DNA of 64,000 nt from Mixia osmundae IAM 14324 (lineage: Eukaryota; Basidiomycota; Mixiomycetes; Mixiales; Mixiaceae): positions 125,616 to 189,615 of the forward strand of contig NW_014575562.1 of the NCBI RefSeq assembly GCF_000708205.1, given 5' to 3'. The first letter of the stretch is position 1. Each line of letters begins with the position of its first letter. A program made the position numbers and the translations under genes. Below are positions 26,098 to 35,617 of the stretch, one piece after another. The notes beneath the pieces are model-generated. The model was given only the letters and a program-made list of their open reading frames with translations. It searched no databases and was not told the DNA's origin.

Positions 26098-27126
26098 TCA
26101 TTCGACTTGTGCACCGTAGCCTCTCAGGCGCTCGGCAAAGGCCCATTCGGTATCTGAGGACATTGGCTTTGAAATCTCGACACCCTCTTTGGTGATGACT
26201 GCGAATTGATACTGCCTTGGACGTCAGTAATGGTCAGCGAGGAGACGAGAGACTGACCTTGTTGAGACTGCGCGCGTCTCGATAGAAGAGGACCTTCATG
26301 CACTTTCGCAAGAGTGCCTCTGCGTCGTCCTTGGTGAGCTTCTGGCCAGCCGCATGCTTGTCTTCGTAAGCTTTCCTCAGGAGCGGCTGAGCAATGTAGG
26401 CGCCATAGCCAGTCGCTAGTGTCGGTGAGCTGTACGTCGTTCCGAGCAGGTCTACGTAACCCAGGAATCTGTATTCAGGGATCAGTAGAGCATCTGTGAT
26501 GGGCACAAGAAGGCTCACGGCTGATCGTTTTCGATGCCAGCGACAAGGAGGGAGTTCCAGAGAGGATCAAACTTTGATCGACGGCCGTACATGACCCTGC
26601 TGAGCCACTCGTAGATCTGGGCAGTCGTCAAGGTCGAACCATCATCTTGCAGCCGCTCCTCTCGCCTGCGCATGGTGATGAGATCAGTCGCGTGCTCAAC
26701 ACTTCAAGCCTTGCATGGACTGACATGAGTCCATCGAGCATATGCTGTAGCTGTTGGAAGTCCGACATGTCGCCGCCCGCTGCTATGCAAGTGTGCGGGC
26801 CGACAGGATGAAGTCGCTGCACATCGTCGAATCGAGCGAGTGAGCCATATGACGCTGCAAGGCTCGCGTCAGCGCCGGGTGGCAGTCTACGATGGGCGCG
26901 TACCCAATGTATCGGCCGCCAGGATGACACCGCCATCGAACTTGACACCCAGGACGGATGTACCTGTCACGATGGGCTGTCTGTGGGCCGGCGAATGAGA
27001 TCAGCATGTAGATCAGTATGGCCTCTTCAAGACCGACTGAGTACGTTGTATCGCGTCTGTGTGAGCATGAGACGGTCCAGCCTCTGCCCAGGTCTGTCCG
27101 GGCAGTGAAGATGGCGCTGCGAACAT
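26098..27126 (-). CDS. PRE4: 20S proteasome subunit beta type-4 (Pre4/PSMB4)
   Basis: Non-catalytic beta7 subunit of the 20S core. Exons 27034-27126, 26904-26976, 26725-26854, 26519-26665, 26258-26468 and 26098-26211 give 255 residues. Diagnostic stretches: [53 protein letters not shown] and [18 protein letters not shown] short N-terminal propeptide-like extension precedes IVTGTS, as in PSMB4. All introns are 46-59 bp. It is head to head with the PA-TM-RING gene, 162 bp apart. Confidence 0.93.
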
Positions 27127-27288
27127 CTTGTAGGGAGTCAAAGGCACAGTCGTTGATTGGCGAGCCGGGTCAGCAAAGCAAGCCGCGTCACTCCGAAATT
27201 GTTCGTGAACCGATTCGACTCGACACCGCACCGCACCGCACCCGTCGCCGCAGACTGCTTCCGCTTTGAGTCGATCGAACAGCGGCAG

Positions 27289-29074
27289 ATGTCATCTGTT
27301 GATCCGACGCCAGCAGAGGCGCCCGGCAGAGACTACGCCCCGATTGAACACGTCGACGATGAGTCCCTGGAACCCCGCCGAGCATCGTCACGCCGAGGCT
27401 GGATCTTTCCCGTGCTCGTCTTTGGAGCCATCATACTGCTAGGGATCTTGCCTGGCGAGTCTGATGGCACACCTGTGCGCGATCAGCCCGGTCGTGGACA
27501 CGACGGCCAGCGCAGTCATGGTGGCGTGCTCGATAAGATAGGTCACTGGATCGGCGACACCGTCGGCTGGCGGTCTAACAACGGCACAGCTGGCAGCGGC
27601 AGGCTCACATGGGGATCGTTCGCCTCGGGCTGGTCAGAATCGACAGTCTATGTCGTCTCCACGGACGCTTACTACCGATCGCGGCCGGCCTCCTTTGGAG
27701 CGCACATCTCTGATGAACAAGGCCTCAGAGGTTACCTTTTGCCCATCTCCTCGCTTGCCGCACGTCAAGCAGGCATGGACGAAGCAGATGAACTCAGTCA
27801 GGAACGCGATTACGCCTGTGAGGATGCCCAGCCCAATCGAGATGGCAGAGGGAATAACGATGACTTTGACGACGCCATCAACACCGTGCATCATCGAAGA
27901 GACAATGGCACTGACACCGACGAGACCGTTCAGTTCATAGCACTCATTCTGCGCGGTAAATGCTCCTTTGCGGACAAGGTCAGACGCGCCCAAAGCTTAG
28001 GCGCCGTGGGCGCTCTCATCGGCGACAGTGCACCTCACAATAGTCCTCTGCTCGGTAGCGGAAGCTCGCTCGTCGGCATGTGGGGTCCAGACGCTCACGA
28101 TATCATCATCCCATCAGCCTTTGTCTCCGCAGAGTCTTACAGCGACCTTAGGCGACTCTACCAGGAGTACCTCGATCACCCGAATTCTGAGCTTGGCGTA
28201 GCCTTTGCCGATCAGTCGACGCTTGTCCAGGCCAGCGATGCGACGTCTCACACCGCTAACGCCACAGCAGATCGCGGACTTGCCATCGTCATGTCGCAAG
28301 GTCAGTCTGGATGACCGTCAGGAGTATGTGTGATCTGATTGCTATTGACCTTGCGCAGATCAAGCTTTCGACTGGCCCTTGATGGATCTGTGCCTCCTCT
28401 TACTCTTCTTGCCGTCAGTTCTCACCCTTCTCACCCTCGGTCTGCATCGCGTCAGGGTCGCCCGGCGCAGAAGACAGGACCGAGCGCCCAAGCACGCCGT
28501 CGAATCACTACCTTGCATCTTGTGGTCCGAGCATCTCGACGATGACCTTGAAAAGGCGGAGCGCGAAGGCCTGTCTACTGCCGAAGTCCTCAAGAGTCAC
28601 GCGACGCCGACGAGCTGGCTTGCAAGGATAGGCCTTCGTGCGAGAACAGTGCTCCACGACGCAAAGACTTACGTACTGCTTCGACCGACCACGGCAGCAC
28701 ATGAAGACGACGCCTCGCTGCAAGATGCGTCGCCAGAGGCAAGCGGATCTTCAGCGCCTCTCCAGGCCGTCTCTGCAGCCTCACTCACGCCCGCAGCTCG
28801 TAAGCGTATCTTTGGCCAGCGCGAGTGCAGCATCTGCTTGTGCGACTTCGAAGTCGGCGAAGCAGTGCGAGTATTGCCTTGTGGTCACCTGTTCCATCAA
28901 GTCGAAGTCGATCCCTGGCTCTTGCAGACCAAGCGAGTTTGCCCTGTCTGCCGCACATCCATCACAGACGTACCCCGTCCGACTGCAGCAGCCAATGCCG
29001 TGCTTGTGCCTGTTGAAGAGTCTGCAGACTCTTCGAGGCAGACCAACAATGAGCGCACGCCTCTGCTCGATTAG
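27289..29074 (+). CDS. PA-TM-RING membrane E3 ubiquitin ligase-like protein
   Basis: Two exons (27289-28300, 28359-29074) give 575 residues. Order: cytosolic N-terminus, membrane segment ([17 protein letters not shown], about 37-55), a protease-associated domain ([19 protein letters not shown]), N-glycosylation sites, a second membrane span ([18 protein letters not shown], about 343-367) and a C-terminal RING-H2 finger (about 493-535). The finger reads [16 protein letters not shown] and CPVC, but the Cys expected after the second His (usual HxxCVDPWL) is Glu in HQVEVDPWL. That would remove one zinc ligand. Ubiquitin ligase activity is therefore inferred from the family, not assured. Confidence 0.85.
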
Positions 29075-29307
29075 TTCCGCCACTCATTCACGCCTTTTTG
29101 CTTAGTCATCTGATGTTGCTATAGCTGTATGCATCTTGTAGAGCCTCACAAGCTTTGTTTGGGCACCATCGGCACTGCCTTGGGCGCTTACCAATCACGC
29201 TACAGACGCAACTCCAAGAGAGCAGGACAATACAGCGACATCCACCACAGGTGCATCCGTCCGGTACAATGGCAGACCTAACAGGCTGCGCGAGCAAGGC
29301 GCCAAGC

Positions 29308-29574
29308 CTAAGGCTTGCAGTTGGGATAGCACGGAAGCTGGAAGCAACCCAGTGCGGCGACCCAGCCGCAATACTTGTACTCGCGCAGACATTCTGGGCA
29401 ACATCCGAGTCAGCGCGATCAGAACGACAGAAGTTTGCACGCACGATCGTGATCATTGTCGTTACAGTACTGAATTCGCTTTACGAGATTCTCGCCATTG
29501 TCAAGGGGCGCAGCAACCGAGTGTTGGGCGGCGGAGAGGACCATAGCAGTAGGGAGAATGATGGAGAATTGCAT
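29308..29574 (-). CDS. Small secreted six-cysteine peptide, array copy 1
   Basis: Two exons (29445-29574, 29308-29393; 51-bp GT-AG intron with a GCTGAC branch site) give 71 residues. A hydrophobic signal peptide (ends about residue 22, SVAA) is followed by a short acidic pro-segment and a dibasic LVKR, suggesting Kex2-type processing to a 38-residue peptide. The six cysteines follow C-x7-C-x6-C-x7-C-x4-C-x3-C, with the core CGWVAALGC. Function unknown; no named family was recognised. It differs from copies 2-5 in having the pro-segment and lacking the first intron. It is the array member nearest the PA-TM-RING gene. Confidence 0.78.
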
Positions 29575-29776
29575 CTTGAAGCTTGGACTCGTTTATTCGC
29601 TGTTTGTCTGTCGAAAGCTTGCTATGAGTTTGTCAGCATGTCAGCTGAGCTGTGCACTCGACTCGACTCGGCGTTGCGCTCGTTTCAGCCTTCTTGCGTC
29701 AGAGCATGGATTCTCCTGCAGTACAGATCTTCGTCAACACGGTGGCGATCGATGCATTTAGCGCTCGACATCATTA

Positions 29777-30046
29777 TCACTTGCAGTTGCCAAAGCAAGG
29801 AAGCTCGATGCAACCAAGTGCAGCGTTCCATCCGCAGAACGCCGGGTACTGGAGGCACTCTAACGAACGATCGAGTGAGCGCGACGACTTGTATGAGATC
29901 AGTGCATACCATCGCGATTGTAGTTGTGGCAGAAGCTAGCCTGCACAGAGACATTAGCAATTTTCTGACGTTGTCAAGAGCATACTCGCCGAAGTCTGAG
30001 CGACGAACAGGGCAGTGAGAGCAGCGAGGACAATTGAGAATTGCAT
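29777..30046 (-). CDS. Small secreted six-cysteine peptide, array copy 2
   Basis: Three exons (29990-30046, 29910-29940, 29777-29859) give 56 residues: a signal peptide (MQFSIVLAALTALFVAQTS) and a mature part with the same C-x7-C-x6-C-x7-C-x4-C-x3-C spacing and core CGWNAALGC. Intron 1 (29941-29989, 49 bp) has the GC donor gcgagt; intron 2 (29860-29909) is GT-AG. The GC donor is the only choice that keeps the signal-peptide frame joined to the cysteine frame, and copies 3, 4 and 5 have a GC donor at the same place. Function unknown. Confidence 0.75.
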
Positions 30047-30306
30047 CTTTTAGCTCCGGTCTTGTCTTGCTTCTTGTCTTGTGATCTACTTGTCGGTCTA
30101 AAGTACGCTGAGAAAAGGCGGTTGAAGAGGATTCAGAGGACGACGGATATTGCTACACTTAATTGGTAACCATTGTGAACGGTCGTCACAACGAGCGGCA
30201 AACCTGCAGTTGCCTCGAGACTGCTCTCTGATGGTCTCCTGGAGTGTTAGCATGCGAACAGATCTGTTGCCATGACAGCTATCGATGCATTGGGTGCTCG
30301 ACATCT

Positions 30307-30581
30307 CTAAGGCTTGCAGTTGGGCGAGCACGGGAGCAAGAGGCAACCGATCGCGGCATTCCAGCCACAGGATTGCGGCCATTGGAGACAGTCTGTCCGC
30401 TTCGATCAGCGAATTCACAGAGCGAGGGGTGCTGCCAACCCTCGTGATTGTAGTCGGCGCAGTAGAAAGCCTGTTATGCCTTTATTAGACAAAGTTTGCT
30501 GGACTGGCAAACACGAGGACGTGCCGAAGTCTGGGCCACGAACAAAGCTACGAAGGCGACAAGGATGCTGCTGGATTGCAT
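30307..30581 (-). CDS. Small secreted six-cysteine peptide, array copy 3
   Basis: Three exons (30525-30581, 30440-30470, 30307-30392) give 57 residues: signal peptide (LVAFVALFVAQTS) then a mature chain with six cysteines at the family spacing, core CGWNAAIGC and ending NCKP. Intron 1 (30471-30524, 54 bp) has the GC donor gcacgt; intron 2 (30393-30439, 47 bp) is GT-AG with a CTGAT branch site. Synonymous differences from copy 2 in the signal peptide (for example GTC/GTG, GCG/GCA) argue that it is kept as coding sequence. Function unknown. Confidence 0.77.
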
Positions 30582-30841
30582 TTTGCAGGTTGTATCTTCT
30601 CTGGCCGATGTATGCCTATGTTTGCGACGGATGGAGCGCTCTGAGGAGCAACCTGTGGCTAACCTGCGCAGTCAGGAGAGCAAGCGAGGATGTTAGGCAT
30701 GGACTTGAGGCTGTACCACAGCGACGCGCCGCTACAAGTCTCAGCATCGCCTGAATGTTGCCCGCAGCGCAGCGTCAGGCGGCGCTCAGCCCTGACGAGT
30801 AGCATCGCAAGGCTCTTGATGCAATGGCTTGCTCGACATCG

Positions 30842-31114
30842 CTACGGCTTGCAGTTGGGCGAGCAGAGTTGGACGATACAACCAAGTGCGGCGTTCCAGC
30901 CACAATATTCTGGCCATTGGAGGCATTCTGTGCATCGACTGGGTCAGCAAGATACCAAGGGTGCGGCCGATACCTGCCTTCGTGGTTGTAGTCATGGCAC
31001 ACGGTCGCCTGCCTTGTCACATGAGCAAACCACTGAGATCATGAAAAAGGCGCTTGCCAGAGTCTGCACGGCAAAGAGAGCCACAAGTGCGGCTGGAATC
31101 ATTGTCGATCGCAT
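30842..31114 (-). CDS. Small secreted six-cysteine peptide, array copy 4
   Basis: Three exons (31058-31114, 30978-31008, 30842-30927) give 57 residues: signal peptide (MIPAALVALFAVQTL) and six cysteines at the family spacing with core CGWNAALGC; the usual Leu-Pro before Cys5 is Gln-Leu. Both introns appear to be GC-AG: 31009-31057 (gcaagc) and 30928-30977 (gcaggt). In each case the nearest GT donor puts the exons out of frame. Function unknown. Confidence 0.73.
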
Positions 31115-31407
31115 CTTGAGTGCTGTTGATGCTTGACCCGATATGGCGTGATCCGACTTTGAGTTGTTCAACAGTAGCTGTAGTCTGAGTGGAACTGCCG
31201 AGAAAAAGGATTGCCACCATGGCCACGTAATGTACGTATAACCGGGATCCGCATTCCGAGAAATCAACATCAACGATGGGAATATCAGCGATGCGACCGC
31301 CTCGGCATCGCACTCATTCGGTTGATCAGCTGGCTCCTGTCCGCGTGCTGCTTACGAGCGACTGCTGTACGGCCGGTAACTATCGTTGCATTGGGTCTTT
31401 GACATCG

Positions 31408-31706
31408 CTACGAGCTGCAATTGGGGGCGCATGGAAGCTGAAAGCAGCCCAAGGCTGCGTTCCATCTGACTTCATGTCAGCTGTAGCGACTTCGACGATG
31501 GACCAACCAAACATACCCGCAGAGCTTCGGCGCGAATCCGCATTCATCTTTTGGAAGTTGGCCACATGTGACAGCATTGACCATCTGTAGCGAGTCATGA
31601 GCTGTAGCGCCATCGCCGCGACGCCAGGGCTTGCCAGAGCTTGGGAGATGAGGGCAGCAAGGGCCACGACCAGCGTGACAAGCGGCTTGCTTTGTCGTCC
31701 GAGCAT
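31408..31706 (-). CDS. Small secreted six-cysteine peptide, array copy 5 (divergent)
   Basis: Three exons (31635-31706, 31517-31584, 31408-31465) give 65 residues. Signal peptide (LVTLVVALAALISQAL), then the family spacing C-x7-C-x6-C-x7-C-x4-C-x3-C with core CGWNAALGC and the ending APNCSS. Intron 1 (31585-31634) keeps the GC donor (gcaagc) at the position used in copies 2-4. Intron 2 (31466-31516, GT-AG, GCTGAC branch) lies after the third cysteine, not before the second as in copies 1-4. The region before the core is the most diverged of the five. Function unknown. Confidence 0.74.
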
Positions 31707-31900
31707 TCTTGAAGAGCTACAATACTGCTCAGAGGCTTTGACGTGGCTGAAATGAACGATGAAAGCGATGCAAACACAATTCTGCAAGCGAGGCCGTCGA
31801 TATGACTTCAGATTGGTTGTCGCAGCACGTGAAGCCCGGACAACCAAGGTTTCGGCTGAGCCGTCGCAGATTTCCAATGGCAGCAGACCAGCTGCTGAGG

Positions 31901-32964
31901 CTACAGCTTGGCAGCGCGCCTGAGTGCTGCTAGTGTGGCATTGCCTGCTCGACTGGCTCGTCGGCCGAGCTTCTGACTGATCCAAGCGCCTGTTTCTGCT
32001 ACTGATTGCAAATTGACGCCAGTCTGGTAGCCCATGCCTTCCAACAGAAAGAGCACATCCTCTGTCGCAACATTGCCAGTTGCGCCCGGCGCATATGGAC
32101 ATCCACCGAGGCCTGCCACAGAGCTATCGATCGTTCTCACGCCATGCTGCATGTCCTACTTAGCGTCGCCAACGAACGGAAAGCGCTGTCGATGCTTACG
32201 TCAAGAGAGGTAACAATATTGGCAATGGCCGTTCCATAGGTGTCGTGACAGTGCACAGCGAGCTTCTCGACCGGCACATCTTTCAGGACGGCTTCGAACA
32301 TGGCGTCGAATGAGAGCGGCGTCCCGACGCCTATTGTATCTGACAATACGACTTGGTAGCAACCCATGGCGTCAATCTGTTTAGCGAGTGCTCGGGTCGC
32401 TTCTGGGGCAATGACACCCTCGAAGGGGCACCCCACAGCAGTCGAGAGGTAACCTCGTACTCTCAAACCGAGCTCGAGACCTCTTTGAGTAACTTGAGCG
32501 GCGTCATCGATTGCTTGAGGGGTCGTGCGATTGATGTTGGCCCTATTGAAGCCATTCGAGACGGCAAGGAAGATGCAGATCTCATCGGTGGATGACTGAC
32601 TGTTCGTCTGCACAAAGTTTTCGAGCGCTTTGAGGTTGGGCGTGAGGACAGGGTAGCGTAGTTGAGGCTGACGAGGGAGCTGCTCAAGCACGAGATGGCT
32701 ATCTTTCATCTGAGGAACCCATTTGGGCGATACAAAGGCGCCGCCTTCGATCGTCTTCAAACCTGAGTGGACCAATCGGCTGATGAGCTCGACTCGCGTG
32801 TCTATGGACACCGGTTGCTGCTCGTTCTGGAGGCCGTCGCGAGCGCCGACCTCGACGATGTTGACCCGCTTTTGAGGCGATGTGACGGTGGCCAATAGCC
32901 GCGTCGGTGGTAGAGAGATGGTCGTGCGTCGTTGAAGCACTGATCTGGCTAGGTTGAGCGCCAT
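31901..32964 (-). CDS. Hydroxymethylglutaryl-CoA lyase, mitochondrial
   Basis: Cleaves HMG-CoA to acetoacetate and acetyl-CoA at the end of leucine breakdown. Two exons (32200-32964, 31901-32146) give 336 residues. The N-terminus ([20 protein letters not shown]) is basic and hydroxylated like a matrix presequence. Catalytic blocks: [12 protein letters not shown] near the start and the lyase signature [14 protein letters not shown] holding the active-site Cys, plus the metal-site HCHDTYG. Intron is 53 bp with donor gtaagc. A 212-bp piece of exon 1 is duplicated at 12937-13148. Head to head with BMT2 (134 bp). Confidence 0.93.
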
Positions 32965-33098
32965 ATGAGTCGTGGCATTGGCCCTTCGACTGAGATGAGC
33001 AGCTAGCTAGCTGATCGCGTCGCCACCTGCCGGCCTGCCTACCTGGCAGCAGTCGACCCGTCCTCCGTCGCAGCGTTCACGAGCTTCTGCTCGTGACC

Positions 33099-33860
33099 AT
33101 GCGTGCAAAGAAGCGCAGCAAGCGCACAGACGACAAAGTCAAAGTCACGCCAACATCTCAACTCATCGCTCGCTACCACGCTCTCGAAAAGCGCCTAGCT
33201 CGTGAGACTGACGCCATCGTGCGTGCTCAGCTCAAGGCAGAGCAAGAAGAGCTTGGCGGCTTGGCGACGTATCAAGACAGTTCGCTGCAGGGTAGCGACA
33301 AAACCAAGGGCGGCCAGACGGCCAAATGGTCCGTCAAGCAGCTCATCGAGCTTCAAGGCAAGATCTCAATGAGAGTGCTCGACGTCGGCGCCATAGAAGG
33401 CACCGCCTACGCTAAACAGTCTACCTGGCTGGACGTGACTTATCTCGACCTGAATCCTCGCGCTGACCATGTCATCAAGGGAGATTTCCTTACCTTTCCG
33501 CCAGAGACGGACAAGCAAGAAGATAAGTTCGACATGATCTGTCTCTCGCTTGTCATCAACTTCGTCGGCGACATCAAAGCGAGAGCCGATATGGTCAGAC
33601 GTGCTCATAGGCTCTTGAGAGACAATGGCTTGCTCTTTATCGTCCTGCCTCTACCGTGCCTAGAGAACTCGCGATACCTTAACTCTCCACGCTTCGAGGC
33701 AATCTTGGCAACCCTTGGCTTTGCAAGGATACGACAGCATGATAGCGCCAAGCTGACGCATTGGCTATTTCGCCGGACTCAGGCAGGCAACACTACAGCC
33801 TGGCCGAGGCGAGAGGTCAGGGCTGGCGCTAAGCGCAACAATTTCGTCCTCATAGTCTGA
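33099..33860 (+). CDS. BMT2: 25S rRNA adenine-N1 methyltransferase Bmt2-like
   Basis: Single-exon gene for 253 residues. The basic N-terminus (MRAKKRSKRTDDK) suits a nucleolar protein. The Rossmann methyltransferase core shows LDVGAIEG, VTYLDLNP, GDFLTFP and CLSLVINFVGD, a pattern of the Bmt2/SAMTOR family. Bmt2 makes m1A in 25S rRNA in yeast; the exact site here is inferred. Start is the first ATG of the frame. It is the only intronless core gene in the window. Confidence 0.85.
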   Translation: MRAKKRSKRTDDKVKVTPTSQLIARYHALEKRLARETDAIVRAQLKAEQEELGGLATYQDSSLQGSDKTKGGQTAKWSVKQLIELQGKISMRVLDVGAIEGTAYAKQSTWLDVTYLDLNPRADHVIKGDFLTFPPETDKQEDKFDMICLSLVINFVGDIKARADMVRRAHRLLRDNGLLFIVLPLPCLENSRYLNSPRFEAILATLGFARIRQHDSAKLTHWLFRRTQAGNTTAWPRREVRAGAKRNNFVLIV

Positions 33861-34368
33861 CTGTCTGAGGCTCCCTCTCTCAAAAGTACAAGTTACCGCA
33901 GCTTGACCAATGACGCTACGGTCTCAGCCTCATGTCGGTCAGAACGAGATCAAGTCCGGAACGCTCTATTGTTTGCCCCTGCTGTCGGCCTAGCCGATGC
34001 ATGCGACGTTCATATGCTTGGCGGCAATCAATGATGATTGAGCTCACCGCCAGTTGCCACTGTGGGTGGCGGTACCAGCACTGTTCTGCTCTGATCTCCC
34101 GCGAGCGAGCAAAAAAAAACCCTGACGGCCCTTGGATCTCATTCAGGCCAAAGACCGCGTCAAGTCAAGCACGTCAGAATATCTTTCGAGCAAGCGAGAG
34201 GGGATCATGGATCTGTGCATGAACCCATCAAGTATGACTACCGTCTAGACGTAGCGGCAGCGCGCTCGAGGCAGTGTGTCTTGTATGCCGGCGCTTCGAG
34301 TGGCTCGTCAAGTCGTACTCAAGATCTCGTTAGCAAGTGTTGACGAGCTCGATGCAGTTGCTACGAGT
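33861..34368. other. Intergenic interval
   Basis: 508 bp between the BMT2 stop and the stop of the MYND-like gene. No motif-bearing frame was found on either strand. A poly-A run lies near 34112-34120. Nothing else to report. Confidence 0.5.
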
Positions 34369-35245
34369 CTAGCATCCATGCGTCAAGTCTACATCATGTA
34401 CAGCACAGTCGCTTGTGACACGAAGGCGGGCGCGATCGGCGCTGGTACAGTGCTTTGCGCAGAGGCATGCGGTACATTCCGTACCAGCCTGCTCGCCGCA
34501 ATTTACGCAGTTGACATTGCCGCGATGCTCTAGCTGGAATCTGTTGAGCCATTCAGGCATACGAAGCTGAGCTTGTTCGAAGAAATCATTCGATTCTTCG
34601 TAGTACTGGATTGCAATGGCTGCCAGGGTGTATTGGTGGCATTTGATGCCCTTGCCCGAGCTTCGCTCGCCAGGACGAGCAAGGGCGCGAATGTGAGCAG
34701 GCTTCAGCCTGAGTCCGAAATTGACCAAGCTAAGGCCATGGCCTTGGGTTTCCATGGTCGCAATATGACGCCAGCGTTCTCTCACCGTGATGAGTGTCAG
34801 GCCGGCCTGCGAAAGGTACTCGGGGTGGCTTTCGAGCCAGCGATTGAGAGCGTCAAATCTGGCCTGGAACGCTGTCTCGAGCTTGGATCAGCCAGACGAA
34901 GCACAGAAGCAAGGGGCGACATACCTTGGACAGCTGCAGCAATCTCTTCAAGTCTGACGGGACGGCCGCACTCGCGATTGGCGTACGATACAGCCATCGT
35001 CTGGAATTGAGCCGTGAAGAAGGGCGGCAAGATTGCCAGGGGATGTGTGAGACAGAGCGGGAGGGAGTAATGAATTTTGAAGAGTTCCTCCGTCCGTGCC
35101 TCTCTGCCTTGCATGCTGGTGTATTTGCGGTATGAACCCTTCTTGTGCTTCCTTTGATGAATTGAGCGAGCGCAATTTCCAGAGCGGCCGAATTGTAGAT
35201 GACGTTGTGCCGCATTCCGACATGTACAAAAATTCCCGAAGCCAT
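34369..35245 (-). CDS. MYND-type zinc-finger-like protein
   Basis: Three exons (35149-35245, 34925-35107, 34369-34871) give about 260 residues. The middle carries helical segments without a recognised fold (VRLEEIAAAVQAFQARFD, LNRWLESHPEYLSQAGL). The C-terminus holds a Cys cluster, CVNCGEQAGTECTACLCAKHC, resembling the first half of a MYND finger, but the second Cys/His set is degenerate. Intron 1 (35108-35148, 41 bp) seems to use a GC donor (gcacaa). Part of the finger-coding region is duplicated at about 13144-13247. Similar proteins may be lineage-specific; no function is proposed. Confidence 0.55.
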
Positions 35246-35617
35246 CGATGACCGATCATGACTTCGAGGTTCTCTCGCGATCGAAACGGGATCAGGCTGC
35301 TCCTGCGTGCGCTACGAGTCGATACTCGATGCGATACGGGCGTCTTGAATTGTTTCTACTGCTAGTCTAGTGTATGATACTCCGCCGCAAATTCCGCGAG
35401 ATTGACCCTTGAGCACCTCCTTTAGACGCGATTGAAGAACTTGCCACCGCATTGTTCTGTTAGCAGATCAGTGACCAGGTCGATAGCTGCTAGACGAGGG
35501 TGATGCATAGCCAGATTGCATGACGATTTTCAGCCTCGAGTCCCGTCTGCCCTTTGTGCTGCGGAACCGACGCAAAGGCTCCTAGGAGCTTACTGCTCGA
35601 CAGCTTAGACCTTGAGG
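35246..35617. other. Intergenic interval
   Basis: 372 bp between the start of the MYND-like gene and the stop of the Hook-like gene, both on the minus strand. It should contain the MYND-like promoter; no specific element was recognised. Confidence 0.5.

Noticed and set aside
29308-31706. Reading the 0.5-kb repeats of this region as non-coding satellite
   Set aside because: Differences between units are concentrated at synonymous and surface positions while cysteines, signal peptides and splice sites are kept, which fits genes better than satellite DNA.
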